Origin: Gammaproteobacteria bacterium
GTDB lineage: Bacteria; Pseudomonadota; Gammaproteobacteria; Burkholderiales; Rhodocyclaceae
Assembly (NCBI GenBank): GCA_029289265.1
Contig: JARFTX010000019.1
Coordinates: forward strand, 1-57,734
Reading direction: 5' to 3'
Length of the DNA: 57,734 bases
Shown: one piece after another, positions 57,085 to 57,734 of the stretch
How positions within the stretch are numbered: position 1 is the stretch's first letter
Layout of the letters: every line of letters starts with the position of its first letter
Made by a program: the position numbers and the translations under genes
Notes under the pieces: generated by a model
The model's input: only the letters and a program-made list of their open reading frames with translations
Told to the model about the DNA's origin: nothing
Database searches by the model: none

Positions 57085-57734
57085 CTACAGCACCTCGGCA
57101 GCGTGATCGGCCAGCCGCGAGCGCTCGCCGCGTTGCAGCGTGATGTGACCGGCGTGCGCCCAGCCCTTGAAACGGTCGACGACGAAGGTCAGGCCCGAGC
57201 TGCCCTCGGTCAGATAGGGCGTGTCGATCTGCGCGATGTTGCCCAGACACACCACCTTGGTGCCGGGGCCGGCGCGGGTGACGAGCGTCTTCATCTGCTT
57301 GGGCGTGAGGTTCTGCGCCTCGTCGATGATCAGGAACTTGTTGAGGAAGGTGCGGCCGCGCATGAAGTTGAGGCTCTTCACCTTGATGCGCGAGCGGATC
57401 AGGTCGCGGGTAGCGGCGCGGCCCCACTCGCCGCCTTCGCCGGTGGTGCCGTTGAGCACATCGAGGTTGTCGTCGAGCGCGCCCATCCACGGCGCCATCT
57501 TCTCCTCCTCGGTGCCGGGCAGGAAGCCGATGTCCTCGCCGACCGGCACGGTGACGCGCGTCATGATGATCTCGGCGTAGCGCTTGGCCTCGAGCACCTG
57601 GGTGAGCCCGGCTGCAAGCGTGAGCAGGGTCTTGCCGGTGCCGGCCTGGCCGAGCAGGGTGACGAAGTCGATTTCCGGGTCCATCAGCAGGTTGAGCGCG
57701 AAGTTCTGCTCGCGGTTGCGCGCGGTGATGCCCC
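57085..57734 (-). CDS. PhoH-like ATPase (5' end outside window)
   Basis: The stop is at 57085 and the frame runs open to the right edge, so about 216 residues of the C-terminal part are visible. PhoH landmarks: GQAGTGKTLLTLAAG (Walker A), the VTRVTVPVGEDIGFLPG region, and the Walker B FLIIDEAQNLTPKQMKTLVTR. CLGNIAQID follows. Members with an N-terminal PIN domain are toxin-like RNA nucleases with helicase activity; that part is not in the window. Confidence 0.92.
   Translation of the reverse strand, partial: GITARNREQNFALNLLMDPEIDFVTLLGQAGTGKTLLTLAAGLTQVLEAKRYAEIIMTRVTVPVGEDIGFLPGTEEEKMAPWMGALDDNLDVLNGTTGEGGEWGRAATRDLIRSRIKVKSLNFMRGRTFLNKFLIIDEAQNLTPKQMKTLVTRAGPGTKVVCLGNIAQIDTPYLTEGSSGLTFVVDRFKGWAHAGHITLQRGERSRLADHAAEVL

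Overview
The window is 57.7 kb of high-GC DNA packed with genes, many of which overlap by 4 bp. It looks like a chromosomal segment of a betaproteobacterium close to Azoarcus, Thauera or Aromatoleum (Rhodocyclales). This is inference from gene content and order: rsxABCDGE followed by nth, an aat-bpt-pyrD block, a cobalamin-dependent ribonucleotide reductase, and NAD-linked NiFe hydrogenase genes. I see no rRNA, CRISPR array, insertion sequence, integrase or phage gene. Codon use looks uniform, so most of this is core genome, with the hydrogenase genes the most accessory-like part.

Layout, left half. 1-2405 (minus): the N-terminal part of a membrane permease and an AMP-forming acyl-CoA synthetase. 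2603-7143 (plus): a signalling block of PAS hybrid histidine kinase, OmpR-type regulator, EAL-HDOD protein and an 87-residue orphan. 7252-11600: sbcD-sbcC, with an unusual 11-residue tandem repeat in SbcC. 11604-16389: cell envelope genes (MscS channel, two unrelated-looking L,D-transpeptidases, an MltB-type lytic transglycosylase). 16599-16675: initiator tRNA with its own promoter and terminator. 16806-19673 (minus): nrdJ, with an AT-rich regulatory region that it shares with the divergent hoxFUYHW operon (19988-25045).

Middle. 25009-30855 holds an HDOD protein, an EEP-fold phosphohydrolase, a DUF2189 membrane protein, an alpha/beta hydrolase overlapping metY, a DUF465 peptide and a MarR regulator. 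A ClC antiporter (plus) converges on htpG, which has a heat-shock-type promoter; greB follows. 35178-38066 pairs a CoxE-like VWA protein and a MoxR ATPase (minus) with two divergent small c-type cytochromes. A membrane M48 peptidase and LemA converge on these.

Right half. 40663-47158 (minus) is rsxABCDGE-nth plus DUF1841. Upstream on the same strand lie pyrD, bpt, aat and the ferric-transport ATPase fbpC, whose stop overlaps the aat start. The permease fbpB (plus) and the binding protein fbpA (minus) are separate transcription units, and fbpA faces a small DUF2325 gene across two Fur-box-like sites. The window ends with a DnaQ-fold protein that has lost two catalytic aspartates, its overlapping cNMP/CBS/DUF294 partner, and the start-truncated phoH-like gene.

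Functionally the segment combines redox-energy modules (Hox, Rsx/Rnf, cytochromes), iron uptake, envelope remodelling and c-di-GMP/two-component signalling. The most unusual signals are the SbcC repeat, the Cys cluster in FbpC, the apparently inactivated exonuclease, and the split, Fur-linked iron transporter with its DUF2325 neighbour. I did not find a clearly new multi-gene system; these are the leads.
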